64,000 nt of DNA from positions 806,001-870,000 of the forward strand of contig JACTVC010000027.1 of assembly GCA_018417955.1 (NCBI GenBank), written 5' to 3'. The stretch is from Laccaria trichodermophora (lineage: Eukaryota > Basidiomycota > Agaricomycetes > Agaricales > Hydnangiaceae). Positions within the stretch are counted from its first letter, which is position 1, and each line of letters opens with the position of its first letter. The notes beneath the pieces are model-generated. The model made no database searches and was not told where the DNA came from. It worked only from the letters and a program-made list of their open reading frames with translations. A program made the position numbers and the translations under genes. Shown here one piece after another: positions 10,141 through 21,985 of the stretch.

Positions 10141-13100
10141 ATGGGGATGGAAGCAGCTGAGCTGGCGAGGTGGACACGGTTCGCGGCGAAGGGAGGGATA
10201 GGGAAGTGCATAGCGACGGCGGATTGCGTGGCAGAGAGCTCGGATGATCTTATGTTTCTCAAGGTGAGTGCCACTTTCTCAGTTTGGTGTAGATTTCTCA
10301 TAGCGCTTGAATAGGACGATGAAATTACTGTTCTTCTGCAATTTTCGGACCAGGAAGATGCATACCTAGTGAGTAAACTCTGCATGGAAAAATGAACATA
10401 ATTTAGATCTTCTCGGAGGGTTATTGCGAAGGCGTCGTTGGTCGATTCCAAGGCCATGACGTGTATTTCCAGTCCAAGCTCAAGAAGCCCGTCATGACCA
10501 AGCGTGCATCGGTCTCTGCCTCTAGCAGCAAATCTCCTACTCCAGGATTGAAATCACCTTTTGATTCAACGCGTGATTCTGCCAGCAGATCTGACTCGGG
10601 GTCGGTTGCGCGTAGTCAGAGACTTACACCGGTTTCTGCCTTGGACTCACCCGTTTCGTCGACGGGATTCAAGTCTCCTCCCGACTCCCCATCTCGACGT
10701 CACTCTCCATCCGACTCTTTCTCTCGGCGACCACCCGTTGATGTCAGTAGAAATCCCCCAACAGACGACACTTCCAGAACGACTCATTCGAGCTCTCTCA
10801 CCATTCCTGATTTCTCATCAAGTTCAGCAGTGAACACCATTATTCAATCCTCAAGCACGACGGAGGAGAGAACTCAACTCAATTCCGGCATGAGCTTCTC
10901 CTCGTCCTCAACAGCTTCCGACTCGGCATTAAACACCCCTGCAACTCCAATATTAGCCATTAGTTCTCCTCCCAAGAAAACCCCCGTTCCGCTGAGTCTA
11001 GCTGATGCCAACATTACACCGCTACGGATCACCAAGCGATCCCCTCTGTCGCCACCATCATCACCGCCGGCCAACAGACCTCTCTATCAATCTCTTTCGC
11101 CCCCCTCATCTCCGCCAGCCAACCAACTTCCGCATCAACCGTTGTCTCCCTTGTCGTCATCGGCTTTCCCGGATGGCTCCTATTCAGTGTTGCGTGAGGA
11201 GTCTGACCGCGTGTCTCTGGCCTTGTCGGATGGGGAGGTGGGGATTGGTTTGTCCCTTCTTCAGGATTTGGCGAATGGGTTAAGGGAGGGCAATGGTGAT
11301 GATGATGAGGACGATAAGTGGTCGAGAAGCAGTGGGAACTCTAGTGTCGAACTACGGCGACATCGACATTCGAATTCAGACAGCGAGAATGGGACAGTCG
11401 AAGGGTTGAACTACGCAAGAGACGATGACGATTCGGACTCTGACGATGATCAGGAGGCGCACAACGAAGTGGTCTCTTCATTCCCTGCGCCGCCTACGTC
11501 ATTATCGCCCTCTTCGCCTTCTTTCTCCTCCATTTCTCCATCATCACCCACGTTCTCAAGTGTTCGGCGGCCTTCGTTGGCACCCTCAGCTGCCTCTACA
11601 GGCTCATGGGAGGGTGCAGCTGATATTTACGACGATTACCGATATTCTAGATTTTCGATAGCCAGCAAGATGTCCAGATTCTCTTCCTCGCATGGGCATC
11701 GTTCCTCTGCTGGCTTTGATGCCGTGCGACCCCCCATACCAGAATCTCGTCCCAGCATTGATTCTCGACCCAGTATCGACTCGCAGCGTGGCAGGGAGAC
11801 AATAGCGGATAGGAAGGCGTCTGTTGACTCGCAGGCGTCCGTGTACACTCAGGGTAGTCGTTCATCGTCCCTAGCAAAGGAAATCCCTACAAATGGCACT
11901 TCATCCACCAACAACACCTCACCCTCGTTGACCCCTACCCCAACTCACAATCAAAGACCTGCGCCACTCAACCTCTCACAACCCGAAAACTCCCCATTAC
12001 TGCATACGAACTGGAATTCCTCCTCGCCTTCCCCGGGCGTAACGGCTACCACTGCAACGTCCTCTGCTGCGCTGTACACTCCCCATCCTGGGACGGTGAA
12101 CGCTGGTGGTTTGGGGATAATGGGGCTCGCTATCCCTGGATCTCCTACAACAGCCGGCGGCATGGCAAGCGCTATGAGGCAGAGGATTGATGCTGAGCGT
12201 CGCTCGCCTTTGACTTCTCCCGTTACCTCATCTTTTCCGCAGGACCAGCAGCTTCCGAGTGTAGGCGAAGTGAGCATGGGAGGGAGGATTGTTTTTGATG
12301 ATGATGAGGAGCTGCCGTCGCAGATTGTGGAGGGGGATAGTAGTGCGATACATGATAGCCCCAGCTCGAGTCCTGAGCCGGATTTGATGCTTCAGAGCAG
12401 GTTGGCGCCGCTTATCATTGCGAATCGGACGCCGAGTCCTGCGTTTGTTGAAGAAGAAGATGGGAGGGGGAAGCAAGGGCAGGTGGAGGTTGAAGAGGAA
12501 GAAGAGAGTAAGGACACGTTTGACGTAAACCTTGAACCTCCCAGTCCGTTAGTCCCCTCTGAGCCACCGACATCACAACCAACACCATCCCCATCACCCA
12601 CTCCCGCCTCTGCCTCTCAATCCCAACCATCCAATACTTCCTCTGCTGCGTCTCCCCCATCTCACCTCCAGCCCTCCCTTCGCGATCTACGTGAAGGCGG
12701 GATACAAATCCCAGGCACGAATCAACGTCGCTCCCTCTTCCTCCCCCACCCAAACGCACCTAAACGACCTCCTGAAGCTGCATCGTCTCCAGGACCAATG
12801 TTCATCGCAGCTCAACAACCTCAGCCCCAACAAACTCGCGCACAGAGCACCGTAAGACCGACGTCTATTGGGGTCATCAAGATGGCTTTGTCCTCCATGC
12901 CGCGACCGGGACCTGCTGCTGTACCTAGGCGACAGGGACAGGGACAGGGGGGTTTGGTGATGCGGGGACCGACGATATATGGACGGACGGAGGGGGATTT
13001 GGCTAGTGCTATTGGGCCTGTGCCGATTGTGTGGAGCGTGGAGCCTCCATCACCTTTGCCTCAGCAACAGCAGTTCCTTTCGAATGGGTTGGGACAGAGG

Positions 13101-15607
13101 GTGATGCAGGGGATGAGGAGACCTGCGACTGCTCCTACTAATGGGCCGATGGACGCTCCTGCTGTTACGCAAGCGGGCGCATCTATGCAGGGTATGAGGA
13201 GACCTGTGACCGCTCCTACCAATGGGCCGATGAACGCTCCAGCTGTTGCATCTGGAGCTCCTCCTGTTTCTGGAGAAGGAGGGTCAGGGGGTGGTGGTGT
13301 GGTGTCAGTTACGGATCAAAAGGCTGCTGGAGGCGTCATTCCACGAACTAATTTCTTTCCTAAAGGACCTGGGTTACGCCCGAGATCGAGGAGTTTCTCG
13401 GGATTCAACTCTCAAACTGAAGTTGCGCCCCCTGTCCAACGAAGGTACGTGTTTTTGGCGTTGAATGATTCTAACTAAATAACTTGTTCTGTAGCTTTGC
13501 TCGAGATGACGTGTCCATAAAAGGGGGTATCAAGCAATCCACGTCTTCTCCCCCTTTTGGCGCAACAACCCCTTCAACATCGCTCTCCCCAATACCTAAT
13601 GGCAAACCACCTGCCAAGACTTCCCCCCTTCGTCCCTCCCCACTCTCCTTGCCGCGAAACACCATCACAGGGGGCGGATTGCGGCCTGGTGCTGTTTCTG
13701 GTGCATTGAAGTCGCCTAGTAGCCCCTTGGCGCAGTCAGTAATGGTGCCATCTGGTCGGTCTCGGTCACCCACCTTGCTACCTTCGTCCCCGACCCATGG
13801 TGGCGCTTCTGGTTCCATTGGACGGGGGCTGAGAAATCTCACGTCCAGATCGACGTTGAACGAGCCTCCTTCTCCCAAGAAAGATAGAGAGCGGGGTGGG
13901 CTGATTACGAGACCCTCCCGGGACTTTGGGCCTTCGTCTTCTGCAGGAACATTGCCTTCACAACCACCTCCACCACCGCCAGGGCCCTCGTCTCTGAAGT
14001 CTCCACCCCAGAATCAAAGCCCATCTACTCAAATTGGTGGTACCTCCCCCGTTCCCCCATCTTCTTCATCGACGCAGGACGTGTCGGACGCAGCATCTAT
14101 TCACAGCTCCCGTTCTCAAGTTATCTCACCTCCCCCTGGAAGCCTTGGTCGTCAACCATCTTTGCGAACCAAACTTTCCCTGCCCAACCTTCGCAGGCAC
14201 CGGAGTCGCCAAGATAGCTTGGGATCTCTTCATCATGCAGCAGAGCAGGAGATGTTACAGGTGCAAGATATGGAGTTTGAGCTTGTGCGGCCTAACTTTG
14301 CGCAGTTACAGGCTGCGAGGGCAAGTGAAGACTCGAATGTTCTAGGCCGAGAGAATTCATTGGAATTACGTCAAGATGGATTCTTGCGAGCTGAGAGTCC
14401 TGCTGTCTCCGTTGGGTCTGGGCATCGGTCTCCTACTGTAGACGGGCCTTCAACGTCACCATCCTTCACCAACATTTCCGCGGTACCACCTCGTCCAGCA
14501 GCTGACGCCGAATCCTCCATGGACGCCCATCGTCAACGGGAATCTAAATGGATGACGCTGATGTCCGCGTCGCCTCCGGCTCAGGCACGTAAGAGCAAGA
14601 AGGTGCGGAAGCTCTTGCTAGAAGGTGTCCCGTCTTCTGTGCGTTACCTTGTTTGGATACACCTTACGGATGGAAAGGCGAGATGTGTACCAGGGGTGTA
14701 TTCGCAGCTTTGTTCGAGGGGAGGTGTGCCTGCTTCTGGAGAGATTGAGAAGGATATGGGATCACGGTTCTTCCAGGACCAACCGCATTTGCAGGGCACA
14801 CAGGGGCCGGTGTTGAGTTTGTTGCAGGCGTATTTTAATATGGTCCCTGACATTCAGTATTCGAGAGGCATGTTGCCACTTCCTGTTCTCTCTACGTTGT
14901 GAGGCTAACACTTACCCCACCAGGATTGACACTCATCGTTGGGCAGCTTTTACTTCTGGCGCCAGAGGAAGATGCGTTTTGGATTTTCATCTCTGTTATG
15001 GATACGCACCTAAGGCCATACTTCTCGTCGTTGACGACACAGATGGAGGTCGATTCAGCTTTGTTCAGTCGAGCATTGGAAAACAACGATCCTGTGGTTG
15101 GGAAGAAGATTTTTGTTGATATGGGTATGAACCCAACGTCGATATGTGCACCTTGGTAGGTAAAGGTTCCTTTGACAACCCTCTTCTTTGCTGACCGTTC
15201 AACAGGTTCTCTTCTCTTTTCGTCGGAACCCTTCCACCCGAGTACCTTAACCGTGTCTGGGACCTTTTCCTCTATGAAGGTACGCGACCCATCCGATCTA
15301 TTCTGCCGTTCTCATCTCATCAACAGGTGTCCCGTTCCTTATTCGTATCGGACTTGCTCTCATCTCCTGTCTGCGTCGCCAAATACTTGAGTCGACCAAC
15401 GACGAAGCTGTCCTTCACATGTTACACCACATATCACCGCTTGCTCTCCCACCAAGCCCGGACAACTTCATTGCCTCTACTCTATCCGTCAAGTTGAAGG
15501 ACGACGATATCAGGAAGCAACGTGTGAAGATGGAGGCTCAGGTCAAGCGCCAAACTCAGGCCCCGCGCCTCACTTCATCTGGATCCATCTCCCTACCAAG
15601 GTCCTAA
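10141..15607 (+). CDS. SH3 and TBC (Rab-GAP-like) domain protein
   Basis: Seven exons close in frame: 10141-10263, 10315-10368, 10407-13444, 13495-14867, 14924-15155, 15206-15279 and 15327-15607, giving 1,724 aa. Residues about 20-80 (SSDDLMFLKDDEITVLLQ, then GYCEGVVGRFQGHDVYF) fit an SH3 domain split by two introns. About 1,350 residues of Ser/Pro-rich, presumably disordered sequence follow. From about residue 1440 comes a TBC domain: RKLLLEGVPSSVRYLVW, GPVLSLLQAYFNMVPDIQYS, EEDAFWIFISVMD, LFVGTLPPEYLNRVWDLFLYEG. TBC proteins stimulate GTP hydrolysis by Rab GTPases with an Arg and a Gln finger; here motif B reads IEKDMGSRFF and the YxQ motif reads YSRG, so catalysis is doubtful. Intron 4 (14868-14923) starts with GC. 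The 38-nt second intron is very short. The start may lie further upstream because the frame stays open before 10141. Confidence 0.88.
13107..13250 (+). repeat. Two-copy coding repeat, period 81 bp
   Basis: Within the disordered part of the SH3-TBC gene two 63-bp units (13107-13169 and 13188-13250) encode nearly identical 21-residue segments beginning QGMRRP and containing TAPTNGPM. Differences are mostly single substitutions, so the duplication is fairly recent. Confidence 0.85.
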
Positions 15608-16133
15608 CTTGACAATTGTTTCACTTTGTTCCCTAAAGGGCATCTACGCCTTTTGGCGTCAATAGCTTATTTTCCCATATATATAAATTTTCTTTCGTAA
15701 TTTGGACTCGCGTATGGACCATTCGTTCTCAAGGTGGTTGTATAGGTAAAATAGCAATAAATGGCGAACCGGTGCCTTTCGAATGATGGCCAGTGTTTCT
15801 GGTGATCGTCGCACAAACCTGGTCCGATGCAGTGATCACAATGGGGTGGCTAGCCTCGACAATGTATCACAGGTACGCGACGCCGTTTTACGTGTCCCCT
15901 TTCACCCCAAATATTTACCGACTTGATTTTTGAAGAATTTGAGTTTGTCGGAGCTACGAGTCGCAATTAAGTCACCAGTTTATCTTGGGAATTTTACGTC
16001 GCGCCTCTTTTTGACGCTTGTGAAACCTGACTGTGGCCTTGGCCCTTGAGCAGCAGGAGCAGAGGGCCTTGTCAAATACGAACAAATTTTTCATTTCCAA
16101 GTTCTCACCCTCAGATTCTTTGGCCATTCTTTT
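15608..16133. other. 3' flank of the TBC gene, no gene seen
   Basis: Probable 3' UTR followed by AT-rich non-coding sequence up to the left target-site copy (16126-16133) of the MITE. Confidence 0.45.
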
Positions 16134-16661
16134 CAGTGTTGGATTCTAAGGGGTTATTAACCCCCAGAATTTTGGCTAAGGCTTAGGTCTTAGTTACAGG
16201 CCTTAATTAAGACTTGATTCTAAGGGGTTATTAAGGCTCTGCCTAAAAATAGATTATTTTGTCAGTCCTTCAAAGTCATCACCTACCTCTGATTTTTCTA
16301 TCATCTGGTACATATTCTCTCCTCATCTGCCTTCTCATCTGCCAAAAAATCACCAATTTGGCTACCTCCATGTATGATTTTTTGGCCATGAAAAGGAGAG
16401 TATGCATGGAGAGGGGACCCAATTTGCTTGGTGCTGGGGATAAAGTGTTTCCAAGTTTGGATGGGGCAAGAAGGGTTGGAAGTGGAGATTTGCAATTTGT
16501 CCATCTGATTCATTCCACATAGTAGTAGTCATATTCTCTTGGCACACATTTCTAAGGCTTAACTAAGACCTATTGAAAACTCTGACCAATGCTAACCCTT
16601 AGCCTTAGAATGAATTTAAGACTTAAACCTTATTAACCCCTAAGCCTTAAGTTCAACACTG
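16134..16661. mobile_element. hAT-type MITE (non-autonomous DNA transposon)
   Basis: A 528-bp element with inverted ends: left CAGTGTTGGATTCTAAGGGG, right (reverse complement) CAGTGTTGAACTTAAGGCTT followed by AGGGGTTAATAA. Both sides are flanked by the identical 8-bp sequence ATTCTTTT (16126-16133 and 16662-16669), a perfect target-site duplication. Eight-base duplications and termini beginning CAGTG are characteristic of the hAT superfamily. There is no transposase; an inner copy of the CTAAGGGGTTATTAA motif near 16214 suggests internal rearrangement of the ends. No second copy was found in this window. Confidence 0.88.
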
Positions 16662-16669
16662 ATTCTTTT

Positions 16670-17211
16670 ACACAACGACACCGTCACGATCTCTGGCCAT
16701 GCGGATCGAAACCAGCAAGGAGCTTTGAATACCTGATACCCATGACACCAATGTGTCTGCAACGTTCATTCAACCGATTGCCGTCTCATTCATCAACGTT
16801 GACTTGTAATGAAGTGGCAGAATTTAGAAAGGTGTTTTCGGGTTGTAGTCTCGCTTGGTTGTGGAGATGGATCGGTAAGCACACCCTCCCTCGAATCTTT
16901 ACACTTTGATCATAACACCCTTCCTCGTCGAAGCTCTAAACAACCTTCGATGCCGTACACAGCCATACCGGGAAATCGTTGGAAGCCGAGCCGCACGTCC
17001 TAAGGCTGCAAAGTGGTAAACACCACTCTTCTGCTGCATGCGTGAACCCTCCTGTGGGTAGTCGAACTTTGAGTTCCCGGGGTCACTCTCAAGAACCGAG
17101 AAATCTCGGTGATACGCCTCGATAGCTTCCGATAAAGGCTGGCTCCTACGTGGTTGCTGATGCGCACCCCGTCGTCCTTCTACTCAGTGCCATTTTTCTA
17201 CTTTGTAAAAA
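16670..17211. other. Intergenic, no gene seen
   Basis: Contains a fragmentary open frame at 16809-17003 with no recognisable content. Presumed promoter of the membrane protein gene downstream. Confidence 0.4.
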
Positions 17212-19152
17212 ATGGCTGAAGTGCCCATGGAGCCCAATGTGACGCTCATGTTCGTCGTTTATTTTTCCGACACTTTCACGCTAATATTATCCACGGCAGA
17301 TTTGGGCCAATGCTCATTGGGGTATTCTTTAATATGATCCTCTACGGGGTAAGTAATTGTATCGCTGCATTTTTTGTTTCAATCTAACATTTTGCAGATA
17401 TTGATCGTTCAGGTTCGTTGGTCTGCGCCGCATCTTCTCAACGACGTTTCTGAGATTGGGGTCAGACCTACCATTATTATTTATCGTATAAGGGGCACGT
17501 CCAAGTCATCACCATCTCTCCTTTCTTTCTAACGTACTTCTAGGGACGTCCATTGGATAAGATGTCTCGTAAGCGAGGCATGACGGTCCTATAACGGCAC
17601 CATCTAACAATTTCAACGTAGGTTCTCTACCTGTTCGTCATAGAGACCGTGAATACTGGATGCGACGTGGCGATGATGTATCAAACGCTTATCAATAACT
17701 TTGGAAAGGCAGACACAACGAAGTTTTTCCCAACTTGTACGTTCTTATAATTGAAGACCTCCATTCGCACCTCACTGTGAAGCAGTACTGGCCGCAGGTA
17801 AAGTCCCTTACAATGCCGACGGAACAGTTTTGATCTTGTCTTGACGAAATAGAACCAATCACGATAGTGCGTCCGTCTTGCGTGAGTCGCACGATGGGAA
17901 TAACGATACAGCTATAGGTTGTGATCTCGACGCCAATCCAACTCTTCTTTGCCTACCGCATCCGACTCTTGTCCAAGACCAACTGGCTTGCGGGTATCAT
18001 TGCCTTCTTCGCGACTGTCTCTCTGGGTATACATCCAAACTCTATCCTGCGTATATATAATAATCACAATTCTTCGTTTATGATTAGGGGGCGGAGCATG
18101 GTCGACTGTCCGTATCGTGAAGACCAAAGTGTTCGCTCACAAACCCGAACTTCATTTGCCTGCGTTGGTCTGGCTCTTGTCGGCCGTTGTCTCGGACGTA
18201 ATGATAACGGTGGTGCTTGTCATAACGCTTGTGAGTATAGTGTCCGTTATTGGTTGTAATAGGGTGCCTTAACGAGCTCAATGGCAGAATAAACGGAGAA
18301 CTGGATTCATTGCGACCGATGACGCTATCTCAAAAATTATTCGAAGTGAGTTCTTGTCTATACCTGCGTCCATGAAAATTTCCTGACTTTGAGCCTTACA
18401 GTGACTGTTCAGACAGGCCTGTTGACGTACGTCGAAATTGTTCTACGCTGTAAGCTCCCTCTTGATGGCATCGGCGGTAGCTCTCTGTTTGCGATTGGCG
18501 ATGTCATTTTTTTCATGAGTAAGCTGAGCCATTTGTCTGACGTGATTCTCCCAGTAACGTTCGCCTTCCAGCTCTTCCTGTAGGTGTCTCCAATATCTAC
18601 CATGTTTGACTGACTCAAATTTCATTGAATTGGCAGCACACCGCCGTGTACGTTAATATCATAATCTTGGGAGGTTTTAGCGCTAACTTTTCACTAAGAA
18701 ACTTTACTTGGGATTTAGCATTAACGAAACTCTACTCCAATTGTTTATTATCCACGCTCAACACTCGCGCCGAACTCAAAGAATCGTCGGGTCCCAGACA
18801 GCTGTCTTTGAGTGGCAACGTTGGAATGGACATGGTATGGAATATTTCTCATTATGATATCCAACGCTCATTCGGGATCTAGCGAGAATTCAATCTTCCG
18901 ACGGTATGAAAGTATCACTTGTTCGTCATGGAGTAAATTTTGATTCAGCCGTTATTCAGCAAGCCTCTCCGCCATTCTATGAACTCAATACACCAAAAAG
19001 TTCCGAAGGGTATCAAACTCGCACCCCAGACCTTGAATACGGCATTACAGTAACAACAGTCAGTTTCCATTTTTTGTTACTCACGGCATGCTGACGGGAA
19101 TGATCAGGTCGTTGAGACAAAAGGAGATACGAACTCGTCATGTAGCGCGTAG
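17212..19152 (+). CDS. DUF6534-type multi-pass membrane protein
   Basis: Many small exons. Recognisable segments in order are FGPMLIGVFFNMILYG then ILIVQ (about 17303-17412), TYHYYLSYK, VLYLFVIETVNTGCDVAMMY (about 17622-17680), VISTPIQLFFAYRIRLL, WLAGIIAFFATVSL, GGAWSTVRIVKTKVF then LVWLLSAVVSDVMITVVLVI, a further helix near 18410-18450, then the hallmark LALTKLYSNCLLSTLNTRAE (about 18716-18775) and a tail GITVTTVVETKGD ending at TAG 19150-19152. The order of about seven hydrophobic helices, the YRI segment and the SKLYSNSLLSTLNAR-like box are the family signature. These are plasma-membrane-type fungal proteins of unknown function, expanded in mushrooms. ATG 17212 is the only nearby start, but the first junction does not close in frame with it, so the first exon is uncertain. 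Confidence 0.78.
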
Positions 19153-19590
19153 GGGGGAGTGTATAGACACATATTTTTCATCAATTTTTTGGACTCACTT
19201 CTGGATTCTTATACACGGTATTCTTAGACAATTTGATTTATTCGATTCCGGCTATGATTTACCACCCAGCTGACCTCAAGCCTCCCCTCGACCTACCCCT
19301 GTGCGGGAAGTTCCTATCGTTTTCTAATAAAATAAATTTGACAGCTTACAAACGGCTTACGTAGTACAGGGACATGTAGGTTTGCGGCCGAGTTGGTAAA
19401 GCAAAACGTTTTGTAGCTCGGCTCCTATCTTGGAAACCAGGCAGATTTAGATGGATAAAAGCAGGTGTCTTGATTTTTGGTACAAGATGTAAATTTCTGC
19501 TAAGTATGTCAGAACTATGGGCGGAGACTGAATTTCCATCAAATCGCACTTACGAACCTTGTTCCACCACCATCAACACCCATTCTGACG
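19153..19590. other. Intergenic, promoter of the U1A/U2B''-like gene
   Basis: No coding exon seen. AT-rich 3' flank of the membrane protein followed by the presumed promoter and 5' UTR of the splicing-factor gene. Confidence 0.4.
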
Positions 19591-20712
19591 ATGGCCGACC
19601 TAGCACCAGCCCCAACGCAGCCTCTCCTGGACACCGCCGCCAATGCATCTTCCATGATCGTAGATAGCCAGCCAACTCCAGCTTTGGAAGAGGAGAAAGC
19701 TTGTGAGACGCTGTACATCCAAAATCTCAATGAGAAGATCAAGCCAGAAGTGCTTAAAGCCTCTCTACGTGGCCTTTTCAAGTCCTACGGCGAGGTTCTT
19801 GACGTCGTTGCGCACAACAACCTTCGTATGCGAGGACAGGCATTCGTATCGTTTGCATCGCCGGAAGTAGCTAAGAAGGCAATGAAGGAAGTGCAGAGGT
19901 TTCCGTTGTATTCCAAGCCTATGGTGCGTGTTCTTGACGTCGGTTGATGCGACGTGTATGCTCATGACTTCCCGTAGCAAATCTCGTTTGCGAAATCTCG
20001 TTCAGACGCTGTAGTGAAGCGCCTTGATGGTGACAATTTCGATGGGCACAAGGCGACGAGGGATGAAAACAAGAGTGCGTCGATGCGCTCATCTTCGCTA
20101 ATTCTCAAGGTTGATCTCGTTACAGAGAAGACGCGATACACCAACCCCGTGAAATCCAAATTCAGACTCAAGAGGCTTGCTGCAGAGAGTACGTCCATTA
20201 TCGCCCATACGTGCCATTAATCCTAACTTACAAAACCAAAGTTGACGGTGCTGCTGCCCTGCCTGCCGTCAAGCGTCCCAACGTCCAAATGCCCGACGAG
20301 TACCTCCCCCCAAACAAGATCTTGTTCTTGCAAAACCTACCGGAGAGCGTTACGAAGGAACAACTTTTGGGCTTGTTCTCCCAGTACGTCCTGCCTTTTC
20401 AACCCAGTCACTTCTCGCGGTTACCCTCTGAGCCCCACGGGCCTCCTTGTCTTATCGTCATTCCCGTTCCAAACCTAACACATCGCCCATCCAGGTACCC
20501 CAACCTTTACGAAGTCCGTCTTATCCCGACAAAGCGCGACATTGCCTTCGTCGAGTATTTGGACGAGGGAAGCGCTGGTGTCGCTAAGGATGCCCTACAC
20601 AACTTCAAGCTGGACGGCGAGAACAAAATCAAGGTGCGTAGTGGCTTTTCGTCTGTTGTACGCGCTAACCAATTTTTTTTTTCTACCTCAGATCACGTAC
20701 GCCAGGAAGTAA
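19591..20712 (+). CDS. U1A/U2B''-type snRNP protein (two RRMs)
   Basis: Six exons, 19591-19923, 19978-20074, 20126-20188, 20242-20383, 20495-20633 and 20692-20712, all GT-AG and in phase, giving 264 aa. RRM1 (about residues 40-115) has RNP2 LYIQNL and RNP1 RGQAFVSF, followed by the PMQISFAKS beta strand typical of U1A. RRM2 (about 185-264) has RNP2 LFLQNL and RNP1 DIAFVEYL and ends ITYARK directly before the stop, as in U1A and U2B''. These proteins bind U1 or U2 snRNA stem-loops in the spliceosome. Which of the two it is cannot be settled by eye; one gene often serves both roles in lower eukaryotes. The linker is short and lysine-rich. Start chosen at the first ATG of the open frame, giving a short acidic leader. 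Confidence 0.93.
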
Positions 20713-21392
20713 GCTTCATCCTTCCCATATCGCTGTCGGAGGAGAGGGGCGTAGTACATCCCAGGTAAGACTTTCCTTATCTTTCCCTCGCAAATGTACG
20801 TTGACAACGAGTTGTTCTTGCTTCACGATGTACTACGTATTTTCTGGGGCTTTCTTGGAAAATGTTTTTACGAACTGTTGTCCTCTTATTGTTTCCAAAC
20901 ACTGATATGTTTATGATTGATGCTATCGATCCAGGAAGTTCGAGTGTATATGACATAATTTCTTTCCATTCTCCGCCTTCTCTTACACCGACCTGGTCCA
21001 ACCTAACGTCCGTCAAGTTACTCTCCATGAATATTACACTAAGTCCAATAAATGCTTCGGGGGTGAACAATCGATTCTAGCTTGATAGCAAAGTGTTCCG
21101 CGTCGAGAAACAGAGGTTCGTTGGAACGATTGACGGTGGTGTATCATCAATGTATTGCGCTGGGCATCGGGATCAAATTCGGCGGAGAAACTTTTACGAC
21201 TTGAAATCACGAGACGTACAAATCATCTCCACATAACGTCATTCTCATCTTACTGCTCGTACAATCAGCTCCAAGGGCTCCCTGCGCCATCTTGGCCCTA
21301 CTTGGCGTTCAGCATGTTATTTTCGTAAGTAATTCGAAGTTCATACCGTGACGTGTGCAGGCACTGGAGGCTTTACCTGTAGCTCGAAACGG
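20713..21392. other. Intergenic region, no gene seen
   Basis: Separates the convergent splicing-factor and membrane-protein genes. An open frame on the minus strand at 20777-21070 has no recognisable domain and I do not call it. Confidence 0.4.
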
Positions 21393-21985
21393 TCAGTCGC
21401 AAGCTTCAGAAGGCTTAAACCACCTCACTGATGAGTATGGACTTTGATTCGAAGGTGGCTGGTGTGAGACATGAGGCCGGCTTGAATAAAAATATGAGAA
21501 GAAAGAAATGCTTACAGGAGGGTATGGTTGGAAACCTCCAGGTGCGTCTTTCCCATATGCCGGAGGTGCATAATTTGGTGGATACGATGGAAATTCATTG
21601 TATCCGCCCACAGGTGGATTATACGAAGGTCCGGGACTTTGGAACCCCTGATATGGAGCAGGGCCGCCACCACCCCAATTTTGATTTTGCGGGACAGTGG
21701 TGACGGCGATTACAGGGAGATTGCGACGCATTCGACGTCGCCGCTGTGAAAACCAGAGCAGTGCCGCTATAATCGCTATAGCTTATGAACACGCTTGAAG
21801 GTCAGGAAGTCTTGTTAATTGTGAGCAATGTACCACATACCAACTATGCACCCAGCCAAAATTCTCGATAGGGTAGTTCTCCTGCCGTTATACGGATATG
21901 ACTGTTGGGCATTTGATGAAGAGCAGAGGAAGAGGAGTAGGAAGACATTGAAAGGGTGCGCTCGTATCTTCCGCAAGGTGGTCAT
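21393..21985 (-). CDS. Small single-pass membrane protein with proline-rich tail
   Basis: Two firm exons: 21985-21841 and 21781 downward to TGA at 21393. The first encodes a signal peptide (MTTLRKIRAHPFNVFLLLFL, cleavage likely after SSSNA) and the first half of a membrane helix; the second completes it (ILAGCIV then AIAIIAALLWF) and continues with a basic stop-transfer QRRRRRMRR and a tail rich in Gly, Pro and Tyr with PPNYAPPAY. A further 57-nt GT-AG intron (within about 21460-21520) is possible; it is a multiple of three, so both versions reach the same stop. Signal peptide, very short outer part, one helix and a cytoplasmic Pro/Tyr-rich tail recur in the genes at 31647-32399 and 53926-54670. 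PPxY-like motifs suggest contact with WW-domain proteins such as Rsp5-type ligases; that is inference. Confidence 0.75.

Noticed and set aside
20777..21070. 97-codon minus-strand frame next to the U1A/U2B''-like gene
   Set aside because: Plausible composition, but no recognisable domain and no supporting splice sites.
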